DNA of 64,000 nt, taken from NCBI GenBank assembly GCA_002049455.2, contig KV918786.1, forward strand, positions 372,001-436,000. The letters are read 5' to 3'. The notes beneath the pieces were generated by a model, which had not been told where the DNA came from, searched no databases, and saw only the letters and a list, made by a program, of their open reading frames with translations. Shown here piece after piece: positions 44,640-54,613 of the stretch. The position numbers were made by a program, and so were the translations under genes. How positions within the stretch are numbered: the first letter of the stretch is position 1; every line of letters starts with the position of its first letter. This DNA comes from Porphyra umbilicalis (Eukaryota > Rhodophyta > Bangiophyceae > Bangiales > Bangiaceae).

Positions 44640-45307
44640 GGCACTCTCCCACTTGCCCAGCTGTAGTTCGCGATATGTTTGCTCATTTTCGAGAAGTTCC
44701 ACCGACATTCGAAGCGGGAGGTGAGCCAGAGCAACAGTTGGAGCCCCGCTGAGTACTCAATGCAAAGGTGTAGAGACACAGAGCAATACTTCAGGGTGCT
44801 GGCCATGCCAGGAGCACATGGGATTCCTGCTTCGGGGCCTCTCGGTCAAGAAGGCCATCCATTGAAGTTTTGTTGCTCTTCATAGCCTCGGCCCACACAA
44901 ATGACATGCACCGTACACCAAATTGCGTTGGCGTCCAACAGCAGCCGCACGCACAGTTCTGGGACCCACCGAGGACGTCTGAACAAGTCGTGCGCTCAGC
45001 GCGACTCTGGAATTCTGGCGCCAAGCCACGCAAGCGCATCGATCGGTCGCCATCCGAGAAGGGTCCACAGTGTCTCTGCTAGAGAATGGAGCCGCCCCCT
45101 AGCACGAGTCCGGCTCCGTTGTCGTGGACAGCGGAGACTGGCGCTTTGCCCGTGTCCAGTCCATCGCAACCATAGATGGCGAGCTCCTAGAAGGTACCAG
45201 CCATGGAGCTTACCGTCTTAGGACAGCCTGCTGAGGTCACAATTGACACTTCAGCCGAATTATGATTGATGCCAGCTGACCGTGTGAGGCAGCTTGTCTT
45301 CGTGCTA

Positions 45308-45706
45308 TTGCTGATCCCCGAATTTTGTCCTGGTGGACAGAGACTGACTTGCGGACCGACTCTCTCCACCAATCAGATGCGCCCCTGGGACTGACTTGGC
45401 GCTCCTGATTGCTTCCATGTGCCCATGCAGCCTGGAAATCAACATCAGCTCCTCTTCTTTTCTGCACTTCTGGCGAGGAGACAGTAGAAAATCTCAAGAT
45501 CTCTCGTGGGCAGCTTGCACCGTGCCAAGAAAAGCGGATCAAGCGGCAACAAACAGTGAGTTCTGCTCGATGCAAGGTCCTGGCACAGAATGCGGGCTTT
45601 CTATTGGCTTCGATGCCTTCTTACTGTCGTTTTAAACCAATAGAGTGCTCTTATTCAGAGTCAGTCTCTGTCTCTGTCCCCCAGGACAAAATTCGGGGAT
45701 CAGCAA
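45308..45706 (+). mobile_element. mariner-type MITE, family A, copy 2 (399 bp), empty site known
   Basis: The ends are TTGCTGATCCCCGAATTTTG and its near-perfect inverse. TA flanks it on both sides (45306-45307, 45707-45708), while the duplicated sequence has one TA at 53676-53677. The insertion is therefore exactly 399 bp plus a 2-bp TA duplication and postdates the segmental duplication. It shares its full interior with the copy at 37535. Confidence 0.95.
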
Positions 45707-46723
45707 TACCTTGCAGGCAGCACAACAAGATGTTTACCAACATATCTGGCTTCCATTTCAAGAGTGGGTGGCTAGGTGGGTTAATGGCCACTGGTGATTC
45801 GGTAGGGGGGTGTTTTGAGCAAACTGCTATCTTGCTTTCTCTGGATGCATCACCTCACGGAACAGATCTTGAAATACAGTGTCATGGAACTATCACACGT
45901 AAAAGAGAATGCGGCGAGCACACCAACCTCCAGGCCCCACCCGCTCCCTGGGAACGTCAGAACATGGATATCAAGACCCGGAGACTATTAACAGACAATC
46001 GATGATAACCAGAAACGAGTCTTGTCAAGAGCCACCCTTTCCTCCTCCTCCCTCGAACCTCTTCAGCCTGCCTACCAACAGGCGCATGTTAGTATTGGCC
46101 AGCCGCTGCACCAACACAGGAGTGTGACATCTCACCAGGACCTTCGAAGTCGGCAGGCCCATGCGGAGCCAATTGTGCTCTTAGTTTTAACATGTCATGT
46201 GCGCACCGCCAGCATCACAGTGGCGCATTTGCAACCGCATCATCACCGAGCTGCTCAATGCACGACGAGAAGACACCCGTAGAAGTTCATGTCACTACAC
46301 CACAGTGAGGGCATGACGCGCCGTCGACAGCGTGGTCTGTAGCAGTTCCCTATATCGTGTTCGGGAGCCCCAAGGGCTCGCCGTCCGGCTGGATCACATT
46401 TTCAACGATAAACTGTTGGACAGCTCGTAATGCGCTTACCAGGGCCACAGCAGAGGGCTTTTTGCCCCCCCAGCCTGGATGGGAGTCCATTTTCATAGGT
46501 TGAGGACAGCGTTGAGGTACTCTTCCAAGTACGACACCATCACGACCACATGGCGACTAGTCACTTCACTTCTCCGGTGCGTCCATGCAGAATTGGGTGG
46601 AGCTGTGCTCCTTGGCGCCGGCGCTGTCGATGGTAGCTGGAATGATGTACGGACGCGGGGGCTACAATGCGCTCGTTGGGCCAGCGCTGCTCCGAAGCTT
46701 TGGGGACTGCCCCGCCCAGCGAC

Positions 46724-47056
46724 ATGAGCCAACCACGGCGATTTAACGAGCTCAAGCCCAACCTGTCGTACCTGGTGGCTCTTCAAGACGGCGCACGGGT
46801 GGCGGTATTCTCCCACTCCCAGCACTTTCTACGAACTGAGAACGGAAGCTGCGTCCGCAAGCGGATCGAGCCGCACACCGTGGTTCTCAACTGCGGCGAT
46901 ATCATCACCTCTCGTCAACATCTTGTCCATCACGGCGCCGCATCTATCGGAGTGAACCATCGAGTTCACTGGTATGCCGCTCAGCGAGACGTGAGAGCGT
47001 CCCTATTTGATCCTGGGCCCAAGACCGGACTTTCCCGAGGGCGTGAGGGAGTATAG
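46724..47056 (+). CDS. small protein with 2OG-oxygenase/cupin-like C-terminal motif
   Basis: This is a 110-codon frame from ATG 46724 (MSQPRRFNELKPNLSYLVALQDG). The C-terminal half, IEPHTVVLNCGDIITSRQHL then VHHGAASIGVNHRVHWYA, follows the GD...(H)..H.G......N.R.H.Y layout I know from short 2-oxoglutarate oxygenase-like or cupin-like proteins in algal genomes, where the two His would be metal ligands. It lies in the unduplicated part of unit 1. It may be a cargo gene or ORF of the surrounding relic transposon. The N-terminal Fe ligands are not evident, so the call is weak. Confidence 0.3.
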   Translation: MSQPRRFNELKPNLSYLVALQDGARVAVFSHSQHFLRTENGSCVRKRIEPHTVVLNCGDIITSRQHLVHHGAASIGVNHRVHWYAAQRDVRASLFDPGPKTGLSRGREGV

Positions 47057-48388
47057 AGTTTCTCATGCAGCCACATCGATTCTCGAGGTTAGTTTGGCAT
47101 AAACATGAGATCGTCCTGAATCGGTTCAGAGATCGGCTCAGGGAGGTCGGTCGGAGTTTCTAGAGGAGTGTCCGGACGAGATATCCTACGCGGTACAGGA
47201 CGAGTCGTGGAGTTAGTCATGAGTCTATCCTGTGAAATTTTCCCGTGGCGTCGTCTGGACCGTCTCCAGGATATTGTTGAGGATCAGGTGAGGCCTGTCT
47301 TCGGGGACTGTCCTGCAGACAGTCTGCGAAATCAAACGACAGGAAAGGCCATGCATACGCCCAGGGTACAGTCAGAACATTGACTCTGGTCACAGTTGGC
47401 GGGCCAGACAAATCACTGCACAAAAGAAGGCTTTTGCATCACAAATCTCCTATAGGAGTGGTCCGTGCACCCTGTAGCACCAGCCGGGATACTCTTGGGT
47501 GGCCACGAATCCGGTAGTCAGGCGAGGAGCCTCACACCTGATTGATATGAAGACGGGAGCCTCGCTTGCCACCGGCGCATGAGCCTAAGCCTCTCTCATT
47601 AGGTGACGTTCGGAGGTGGCTGTGCCCCCCTCTTGGCCAGAGTTCCTTCCCATGTTGCCCCTTTAAAGTTTCGCTTCAATGTCGTGCACGCCTCACCGCC
47701 TCCGCTCCGGGCGCGTGCCGAGCTCGTGGTACCACCTATCCTCCCGTCGCACCGTATGGCGTCAGTGCCTGGACCTTTTGGATGTCTCCGTACTTTGTAC
47801 ATGCGTAGCTGATGTTGCTCGGCTGTCTTTTGATTTGACTTGTACCAGCAGCGGACTCCATTTGGCCTATTGCGTATTGTGTGCTTCCACCAATGTTGTT
47901 GTGTGACTCCACGTACGCTCGCACAGAGCGGTAGAAGTATCTGTTCTGCAGTCCAACCTATTCTCATCCAGTAAAACATATAGCGTCGCAGACGTGGCCC
48001 GCGAGGTCCTGCCTTCGATGATCTCAATGATGGGAACCTTTAGCATAAGGAAGAACAGCACGTGACATCGGGCTCTGTCGCACAAGCTGTAGACTTGGTG
48101 GATACCAAATCCAGTTTGGAAAGCCAAAACCAACATAGGTTGGGCACCAGGGAGGACGTCGCTCTGTCCTCAGACTCTGGGCGTGACGGGTGTCCCTCAG
48201 AACACTCGGAATTCTCCTGCGACGCTGAGGGCTTTGCATCGCGTCGAGAGTTCTCGTGCTTCGGATACCTGTACGGCAGATCGCGTGTCAGACTGAGGCA
48301 GTACGACAGTACGCGAGAGGCAGAGAACTCCTTTGATCCTACAGAAAAATTGCTGGCGCGGTGGCGCTTGTGAAAGCTGCGCGAGCAC
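47057..48388. other. 1.3 kb spacer of duplication unit 1
   Basis: Only short frames are present. A plus frame at 48062-48373 is possibly the N terminus of the Tnp2-like relic. Nothing else is recognised. Confidence 0.4.
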
Positions 48389-50173
48389 ATGTTGAAGTCT
48401 GCAATCCCCTTGCAACGGGAAAAAACAACGCGTCAGCTCCCTGTTGGAGAAGGCAAAGCAATGCGTAAGCTGCCGGATGTGGGAGTGTTCTACATGACAT
48501 TTTCTCAGCACCTGAAGAGAGACTTTACGGATCACGTAACGACAGCTCTGTTCCACAACAAGGAAGACTCGCGAATGGGCACAGCTGAGCGCCCGGCCGA
48601 GCTCTTCGAAACAGTGGCAGCCAGGGACCCCGCCAGGATTAATTTGAAGAACGTCTTCTTCCGTGAGTCATACAGGTTCCACATTGGATGCACTGCCAAG
48701 GTCTCATTTGATGACGCGAACGCGTTTGAGGCGCGCTTATTGAGCACCTCTATTGCGCTTGATGGATACAACTGCGTCGGCGTCCACGTATGCTTCTGAA
48801 CGCACGCTACGCGTAAATGAGTCAATTGCAGTGTTTGAGGCCCGTCCCGGGTTTATGCCGCCATAGCGCTGGGCTCCATGGTTCCCGGAAGATCGCCCGG
48901 TGGCACTACGCTTCACGCAGTCCTGTGGCGAGTTTGTTATCGCCGTCCGGGAGTCCACCGAGCATGAACATGATTCGTGGTCAGCTTTGACCGCCGCCGG
49001 CCCCTTAGAGCTTTCCTGCGTGGCTGAGCCCAGAGAAGACGTCCTCTCCGAGAAAGATCTATACTTAGTGTATGTGTCGCTGTGCGTAGACATGTTCAAT
49101 GTGCATAAGCTTCGCCGTGTAAGCCCAGAGGGCTACTACGGGGGTTGCACCTCTTTGTGCTTGGAGGATGGTGCGTTTTCAGCTCGTCCTCCCTCCTTCT
49201 CACCCCCTGGAGCAAGCCCGCAAGCTCTGCTCAGAAAGATCATCGACAACTTGATGAAAGTGGGTAAGGAGGGCTTGGCTGTCTGTGACGCTTTCAAGAA
49301 GGAGAGCGTTGTCATTCAAGTATACATATGTCTCGGTGTCTTTGATTTTCCCATGGCCGCAAAGTTCTCTAACTCGATCGGCGCCCAAGGCACGGAGCAC
49401 TGCACAAGCTGCGACATTGTCCACAAAAAAGCGGTCACAGAAAGGAAGGAGCGGGCGATGAGCAGCACTGTTTCTTTCAATGTGAAGTACTCACGGTACT
49501 CGAGAACGCAAAAGCGACCTTCTCTCATCATGTCTGTTATGAAAAACACACCGGGCTGTCGACAGACGCAGTGAGGGACGCACTCCTACTGAACGGCATT
49601 ACAGACAAGGCTGGTAGTCTGATTGTGCGCCTGGCCGAGGCCCGAGGACCTAGAACGTTTGACAGACACGAGCACGACCCAATTTCTCCTTCACATCTAC
49701 TGTACTGCAGCATTGGCTCACACTTACTTATAGAAGCGCACGAGACACTCTCGGTCGAGCAGCGAGACAAGGTCATGCGGGAAATGCGCCTCAGCGTGAA
49801 GCATGCTCCGACACACACGATACAGTGATCATTCAAGCCCAAAAGAAAGGGTGGCACAACTTTGTCAATGTCAGATTGCGCAGTGCTTCTCACCGTAGGC
49901 CCCGCAGTGTTACAGTATCTCGTGCATAACACTGCCAATTACTCTCATGCAGTGGCTACCCTCAGAGCTTTCGAGGCCCTGCGACGGTCTTCCACTGTTC
50001 TGTTCCACGTGCCAGCAGCCTCATCCGAAGGGGAAAAGGCCATGAAAGAGCGGCCGACCGTCGCTGGACTCCAAAGTATCAGCGAGAGCCTCATGATTGA
50101 GCTACGTCAACCGTTACCCTTTGAAGCAAATTGGGAGTGCCCGTCGGTGCGTCGTGTACTGCAACTGCTATAA
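48389..50173 (+). pseudogene. Tnp2/CACTA-like transposase relic, copy 2 with extra 5' part
   Basis: The 48900-50173 part repeats copy 1 almost base for base, including its frame breaks. Upstream, outside the duplicated block, a frame from ATG 48389 (MLKSAIPLQREKTTRQLPVGEG) runs to 48799 with VGVFYMTFSQHLKRDFTDHVTTALF and FRESYRFHIGCTAKVSFDDANAFEARLL. It joins the block through another register change at about 48775. That frame may be the natural N-terminal part of the same transposase. A further frame at 48062-48373 (Ser/Arg-rich) may precede it. Confidence 0.4.
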
Positions 50174-50616
50174 GGCACTCTCCCACTTGCCCAGCTGTAG
50201 TTCGCGATATGTTTGCTCATTTTCGAGAAGTTCCACCGACATTCGAAGCGGGAGGTGAGCCAGAGCAACAGTTGGAGCCCCGCTGAGTACTCAATGCAAA
50301 GGTGTAGAGACACAGAGCAATACTTCAGGGTGCTGGCCATGCCAGGAGCACATGGGATTCCTGCTTCGGGGCCTCTCGGTCAAGAAGGCCATCCATTGAA
50401 GTTTTGTTGCTCTTCATAGCCTCGGCCCACACAAATGACATGCACCGTACACCAAATTGCGTTGGCGTCCAACAGCAGCCGCACGCACAGTTCTGGGACC
50501 CACCGAGGACGTCTGAACAAGTCGTGCGCTCAGCGCGACTCTGGAATTCTGGCGCCAAGCCACGCAAGCGCATCGATCGGTCGCCATCCGAGAAGGGTCC
50601 ACAGTGTCTCTACTAG

Positions 50617-50675
50617 TGTCTTTTCCCCTGATCGCGAGGATCAATTGATCCTCTCTTGAGGATCAATTGATCCTC
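50617..50675. repeat. left terminal and subterminal repeats of piggyBac-like element
   Basis: A 15-bp imperfect terminal repeat is followed by two copies of GAGGATCAATTGATCCTC (from about 50636 and 50657). These palindromes are candidate transposase-binding sites. Confidence 0.85.
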
Positions 50676-50958
50676 ACCGAAAATCGTCGATTCTGAGCTG
50701 TTTGCATATGAGAATGGGCTTTCGACGGCTCACGACTCATCCCCTTCTCTGTTTGTAGCAAAGGGGCACTCCGTAACCACTCCACCACCATGTCTGATGC
50801 AGGCAGACACGAGGGCCTTCACATATCGACAAAACTGGCTCATCGCACATTCCCTCTCTACACAAGAAACGCTCGCATCTGCAGACATAAGAGAGCTCAC
50901 AGCTCCGACCTCACAAACAACGCGCCTGCATCGGCAGCCACACTGTGCGCTCAATCTA

Positions 50959-53268
50959 CTACACCTCGAGATTGTGAGTGGCCCGCAGATGCTGCGAAAA
51001 GCACTGGCGGCCCTCCCGCGGTGCACACAAAAAGACCTCCTCTCCACCACACTCGCGGCAAGTCGAACACACCAAGGTCGTGCGCCGCGTCTTGCAGACT
51101 CGGCAGTTGCGCTGCGCCAGGAATGCAGATTCCGAGGAATCAGTCAGATTCCTGCGCTTCAACGTGGGCGTCAGATGCGTGCCCACGCCGTAAGATGATG
51201 CGACCTCAGGAGGCCCCGCCGCCGATGCCGACACGGCACGATCTCGCAAGCCTGTCGAATCGTACCGGTTCTCGATTAGGTCCGCTGCCAGGTCCTCGTA
51301 GAAGTGCGCTTGAGTCTCGCGACCCAGGGGGCCACGAGCCCCAGCGTCAAGTATCCAGGAGTCCACAACACACATGCCGAGGATAGACATATTCACTCGC
51401 GTCGACCAATCGTGGGTGCCGTACTTGTGCTCAAGCCGTAGATCGTCCTGTCGGCAGCGATTGTGGCGATCGATTCGGGCACACGATTGATAGTAGACCT
51501 CCGCAACTTGCGGCTGACGGATAGTCAGGGGCACATGTTCCGACTCCTCCGCGCCGGTTCGCCACCGCAGCCGCTCAATCGGCGCCCCGTCGAGACAGGT
51601 AGATGTTGTCGAAATGAAGTAGCGACGGTCACGATCTACCCACATCGCGGCCATCAGGTCAATTTGGCCAGCCGCATCTCGATGGTACAGCGAGGCACTC
51701 GAGCCACGAGACGGCACCTCCAGCGTGGAGAGAGCAGCCATTGGGTACCGTGTCGTGGAGTTCTTGACAACACCGACGAAGCGCAAGCCCATACTTTTCA
51801 GCTCCAGGGCCGCCTCGACGCTGGCAAAGTACGAATCTTCACACACAACTCGATCCGTACCCGCCCAGTTGGAAACTAGGCGCTTCAGGACGACATTCCC
51901 GTGAAGCAGGCGGCTCTCAGTGGGGGTAAGTCGCTGCGGCTGGTCCCCTGTAGTAGTCACGAGTTGGAGGTAGAGCATAATGCCGCTTCGCCCACATGCT
52001 GTGTTTTGGATCTCACAGCCATTTTCAGGCTTGCGATCAATCGCCACATACATAGGTACCCCCCGGTCGCTCCATCCGCCCCCCTGGCCGTACCATTCGC
52101 TCATGGACTCATCAACACAGAGGAGGTCGCTCGGTCTCACGTGTGCCGCGCGGTGAGCGTTGAAAGACGTCACAAAGTCATTCACCAGCGACCATCGGCG
52201 ACGCTCGGAGCTCACAGCAGGGTCCGTACACTCCTCACTATAGGTCATGCAAGACCACAGCGAGTCAAAACGGTCTCGTGACATACCTGTGAGCTGGCCA
52301 AAGCCGGGCGCCGGGATGTACTTGTTGCGCGCCGTCGTACTCCAAAGCTCGGACCTGGACCCGAACTCGTACCGGGTGCCCAACAACAGGACCCCAACGA
52401 ACTTGAGGACTTCTCCCGCGGTAGTTGCGCGCAGCCGGCGAGCAGAAAGCTTGACGGAGGTCAGCCTGACCATCCGACTAAGTTGGTCGAGAGGAAGCAT
52501 CGCCAAAAAGATATTGACAGCGTGACGCGTGCGCCCTGGGCCCATGGCGTCACCCTCCTCCGCAATGGTCTCGCCCGACAGCAGACGGACGGACCACGAC
52601 CGGCGCGGGACGATGCCGCCGATGGAAAGCGTCACTACCTCGGCAGACCAGGTGTAGTCATGGATGGTCACAGGGGCCACTGTGGGCTCTCCTGCGCTGC
52701 CGGGCGCCGTCATCATGCGTGTCGGAGTGGATGTCATATGCTGGGTGGGTGCGTCTGGGTGAGACGGAAGCGAACGAGAGGTAAGCGGCGCGGGAAAGCC
52801 TTGCGGCATCGATCCCAGAGGCATCGGCGCAGACGCCTGGGAGGCGGGCTTCACAGGCGCCTGGGTCATCGGCGGAGCAGCACCGCACTTCACGTTCAGC
52901 AGCATCAGGTGCTTGTCGACTTCTCCGCTACTAAGTTGCCACGTTGCATTGACGCCCGTCATAGAACGCCCGTTCTTGACCTCCCGAGTCACACTCGTGA
53001 CCACCCCGGTCACAAGCTTCGTACCGGCGCATGACCTATACAACCGGGCGCATTCCGAAAAGTGCTTAATGTGCACGGCCTTGGCATGAACCGAGGCACC
53101 GACCACCAGGCGGGGGTCAGCAGACCGTCCCATGTTGGGGACGAGCACACGAGTCCTCGCAGTGAGGGAGGGAAGGCGGGGGGGGGGGAGGAGAGGCGGG
53201 AACAAAGAGGTGGGGCGGACGGGAGAGCTTCGAGTGGGGGAGCCCGCGCCGCTCAGGGAAAGCGCCAT
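50959..53268 (-). CDS. piggyBac-like transposase, intact
   Basis: This is a 769-aa DDE transposase (DDE_Tnp_1_7 type). ATG 53268 gives a Pro/Ser-rich leader, and ATG 53133 (MGRSADPRLVVGAS) is an alternative start. The core begins with the domain FLAMLPLDQLSRMVRLTSVKL and RFDSLWSCMTYSE. Catalytic Asp residues are Asp386 (LLCVDESMSEWYGQGGGW), Asp478 (VVCEDSYFASVEAALEL) and Asp600 (YYQSCARIDRHNRC), in the spacing and context of piggyBac proteins. The C terminus is a Cys/His-rich domain: CRVCKTR, CSTCREC, FLC, then CFSQHLRATH, the zinc-binding end module that recognises element ends. There is no stop or frameshift. It is surrounded by its own terminal repeats, so the copy may be autonomous and active. 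Confidence 0.9.
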   Translation of the reverse strand: MALSLSGAGSPTRSSPVRPTSLFPPLLPPPRLPSLTARTRVLVPNMGRSADPRLVVGASVHAKAVHIKHFSECARLYRSCAGTKLVTGVVTSVTREVKNGRSMTGVNATWQLSSGEVDKHLMLLNVKCGAAPPMTQAPVKPASQASAPMPLGSMPQGFPAPLTSRSLPSHPDAPTQHMTSTPTRMMTAPGSAGEPTVAPVTIHDYTWSAEVVTLSIGGIVPRRSWSVRLLSGETIAEEGDAMGPGRTRHAVNIFLAMLPLDQLSRMVRLTSVKLSARRLRATTAGEVLKFVGVLLLGTRYEFGSRSELWSTTARNKYIPAPGFGQLTGMSRDRFDSLWSCMTYSEECTDPAVSSERRRWSLVNDFVTSFNAHRAAHVRPSDLLCVDESMSEWYGQGGGWSDRGVPMYVAIDRKPENGCEIQNTACGRSGIMLYLQLVTTTGDQPQRLTPTESRLLHGNVVLKRLVSNWAGTDRVVCEDSYFASVEAALELKSMGLRFVGVVKNSTTRYPMAALSTLEVPSRGSSASLYHRDAAGQIDLMAAMWVDRDRRYFISTTSTCLDGAPIERLRWRTGAEESEHVPLTIRQPQVAEVYYQSCARIDRHNRCRQDDLRLEHKYGTHDWSTRVNMSILGMCVVDSWILDAGARGPLGRETQAHFYEDLAADLIENRYDSTGLRDRAVSASAAGPPEVASSYGVGTHLTPTLKRRNLTDSSESAFLAQRNCRVCKTRRTTLVCSTCRECGGEEVFLCAPREGRQCFSQHLRATHNLEV

Positions 53269-53402
53269 ATCTGACCAACCCCGCCATTTTCCGGACGCCC
53301 AAGTACTCCGACGGGTAAACAGGCACCGCTGAGTCCATTTCTGGTGTCAGAATTGAGCAGCTGTGGCGCCAAGCGAAGCTACACGCGCTCAAGAAAGGGA
53401 AA

Positions 53403-53448
53403 CAATTGATCCTCTGAAGATCAATTGATCCTCTCAGGAGAATAGACA
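53403..53448. repeat. right terminal and subterminal repeats of piggyBac-like element
   Basis: Two copies of a CAATTGATCCTC / GATCAATTGATCCTC motif lie directly inside the terminal TCAGGAGAATAGACA, mirroring the left end with small changes. Confidence 0.85.
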
Positions 53449-54613
53449 CTAGAGAATGGAGCCGCCCCCGAGCACGAGTCCAGCTCCGTTGTCGTGGACA
53501 GCGGAGACTGGCGCTTTGTCCGTGTCCAGTCCATCGCAACCATAGATGGCGAGCTCCTAGAAGGTACCAGCCATGGAGCTTACCGTCTTAGGACAGCCTG
53601 CTGAGGTCACAATTGACACTTCAGCCGAATTATGATTGATGCCAGCTGACCGTGTGAGGCAGCTTGTCTTCGTGCTACCTTGCAGGCAGCACAACAAGAT
53701 GTTTACCAACATATCTGGCTTCCATTTCAAGAGTGGGTGGCTAGGTGGGTTAATGGCCACTGGTGATTCGGTAGGGGGGTGTTTTGAGCAAACTGCTATC
53801 TTGCTTTCTCTGGATGCATCACCTCACGAAACAGATCTTGAAATACAGTGTCATGGAACTATCACACGTAAAAGAGAATGCGGCGAGCACACCAACCTCC
53901 AGGCCCCACCCGCTCCCCGGGAACGTCAGAACATGGATATCAAGACCCGGAGACTATTAACAGACAATCGATGATAACCAGAAACGAGTCTTGTCAAGAG
54001 CCACCCTTTCCTCCTCCTCCCTCGAACCTCTTCAGCCTGCCTACCAACAGGCGCATGTTAGTATTGGCCAGCCGCTGCACCAACACAGGAGTGTGACATC
54101 TCACCAGGACCTTCGAAGTCGGCAGGCCCATGCGGAGCCAATTGTGCTCTTAGTTTTAACATGTCATGTGCGCACCGCCAGCATCACAGTGGCGCATTTG
54201 CAACCGCATCATCACCGAGCTGCTCAATGCACGACGAGAAGACACCCGTAGAAGTTCATGTCACTACACCACAGTGAGGGCATGACGCGCCGTCGACAGC
54301 GTGGTCTGTAGCAGTTCCCTATATCGTGTTCGGGAGCCCCAAGGGCTCGCCGTCCGGCTGGATCACATTTTCAACGATAAACTGTTGGACAGCTCGTAAT
54401 GCGCTTACCAGGGCCACAGCAGAGGGCTTTTTGCCCCCCCAGCCTGGATGGGAGTCCATTTTCATAGGTTGAGGACAGCGTTGAGGTACTCTTCCAAGTA
54501 CGACACCATCGCGTCCATATACCGACTGAACTCTTTTTGATTTCACTAGTCAAAGATCCTGGCGTTGTCGCAGCACCAGTCGCCATGGGCTAGCTTCTGA
54601 GCCGCTAGCCGAG

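Larger units (their letters stand above)
43241..46541 (+). repeat. tandem segmental duplication, copy 1 (contains a MITE)
   Basis: This is nearly identical to 48775-54510 in direct orientation. The offset is 5534 up to the piggyBac site, 8370 after it, and 7969 after the MITE. By eye I count only about ten single-base differences over roughly 2.9 kb of shared sequence. Copy 1 alone contains the 399-bp MITE at 45308-45706. Copy 1 is the empty site for the piggyBac insertion (single CTAG at 45079-45082). The two copies stop matching after ACGACACCATC at 46541/54510. Confidence 0.95.
50617..53448 (-). mobile_element. piggyBac-like transposon, 2832 bp, CTAG target duplication
   Basis: It is bounded by CTAG at 50613-50616 and 53449-53452. 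The empty site in copy 1 of the duplication has one CTAG (45079-45082) in otherwise identical flanks. The ends, read inward, are TGTCTTTTCCCCTGA and TGTCTATTCTCCTGA (13 of 15 equal). Each end has two copies of a GGATCAATTGATCC palindrome. It carries one intact transposase on the minus strand. piggyBac elements of other organisms duplicate TTAA, so CTAG is unusual. Confidence 0.95.
48775..54510 (+). repeat. tandem segmental duplication, copy 2 (contains piggyBac element)
   Basis: This is the second copy of 43241-46541, split by the 2832-bp piggyBac-like element at 50617-53448. It lacks the MITE and shows the empty TA at 53676-53677. The unit between copy starts is 5534 bp, so copy 1 plus the 46542-48774 spacer forms one full unit and copy 2 is a truncated second unit. 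Confidence 0.95.

Noticed and set aside
45203-45296. Short frame with VTIDTSAEL, like a retroviral-type aspartic protease motif (also in copy 2 near 53573)
   Set aside because: The frame is stopped right after the motif, and no Gly-rich second motif, reverse transcriptase or integrase sequence is nearby. Another frame there (SVVVDSGDWRF in copy 2) looks equally coding.
50617-53448. CRISPR-like reading of the repeated GATCAATTGATC motifs
   Set aside because: Only two motifs per end, placed symmetrically inside transposon termini, in eukaryotic DNA. They are subterminal repeats.
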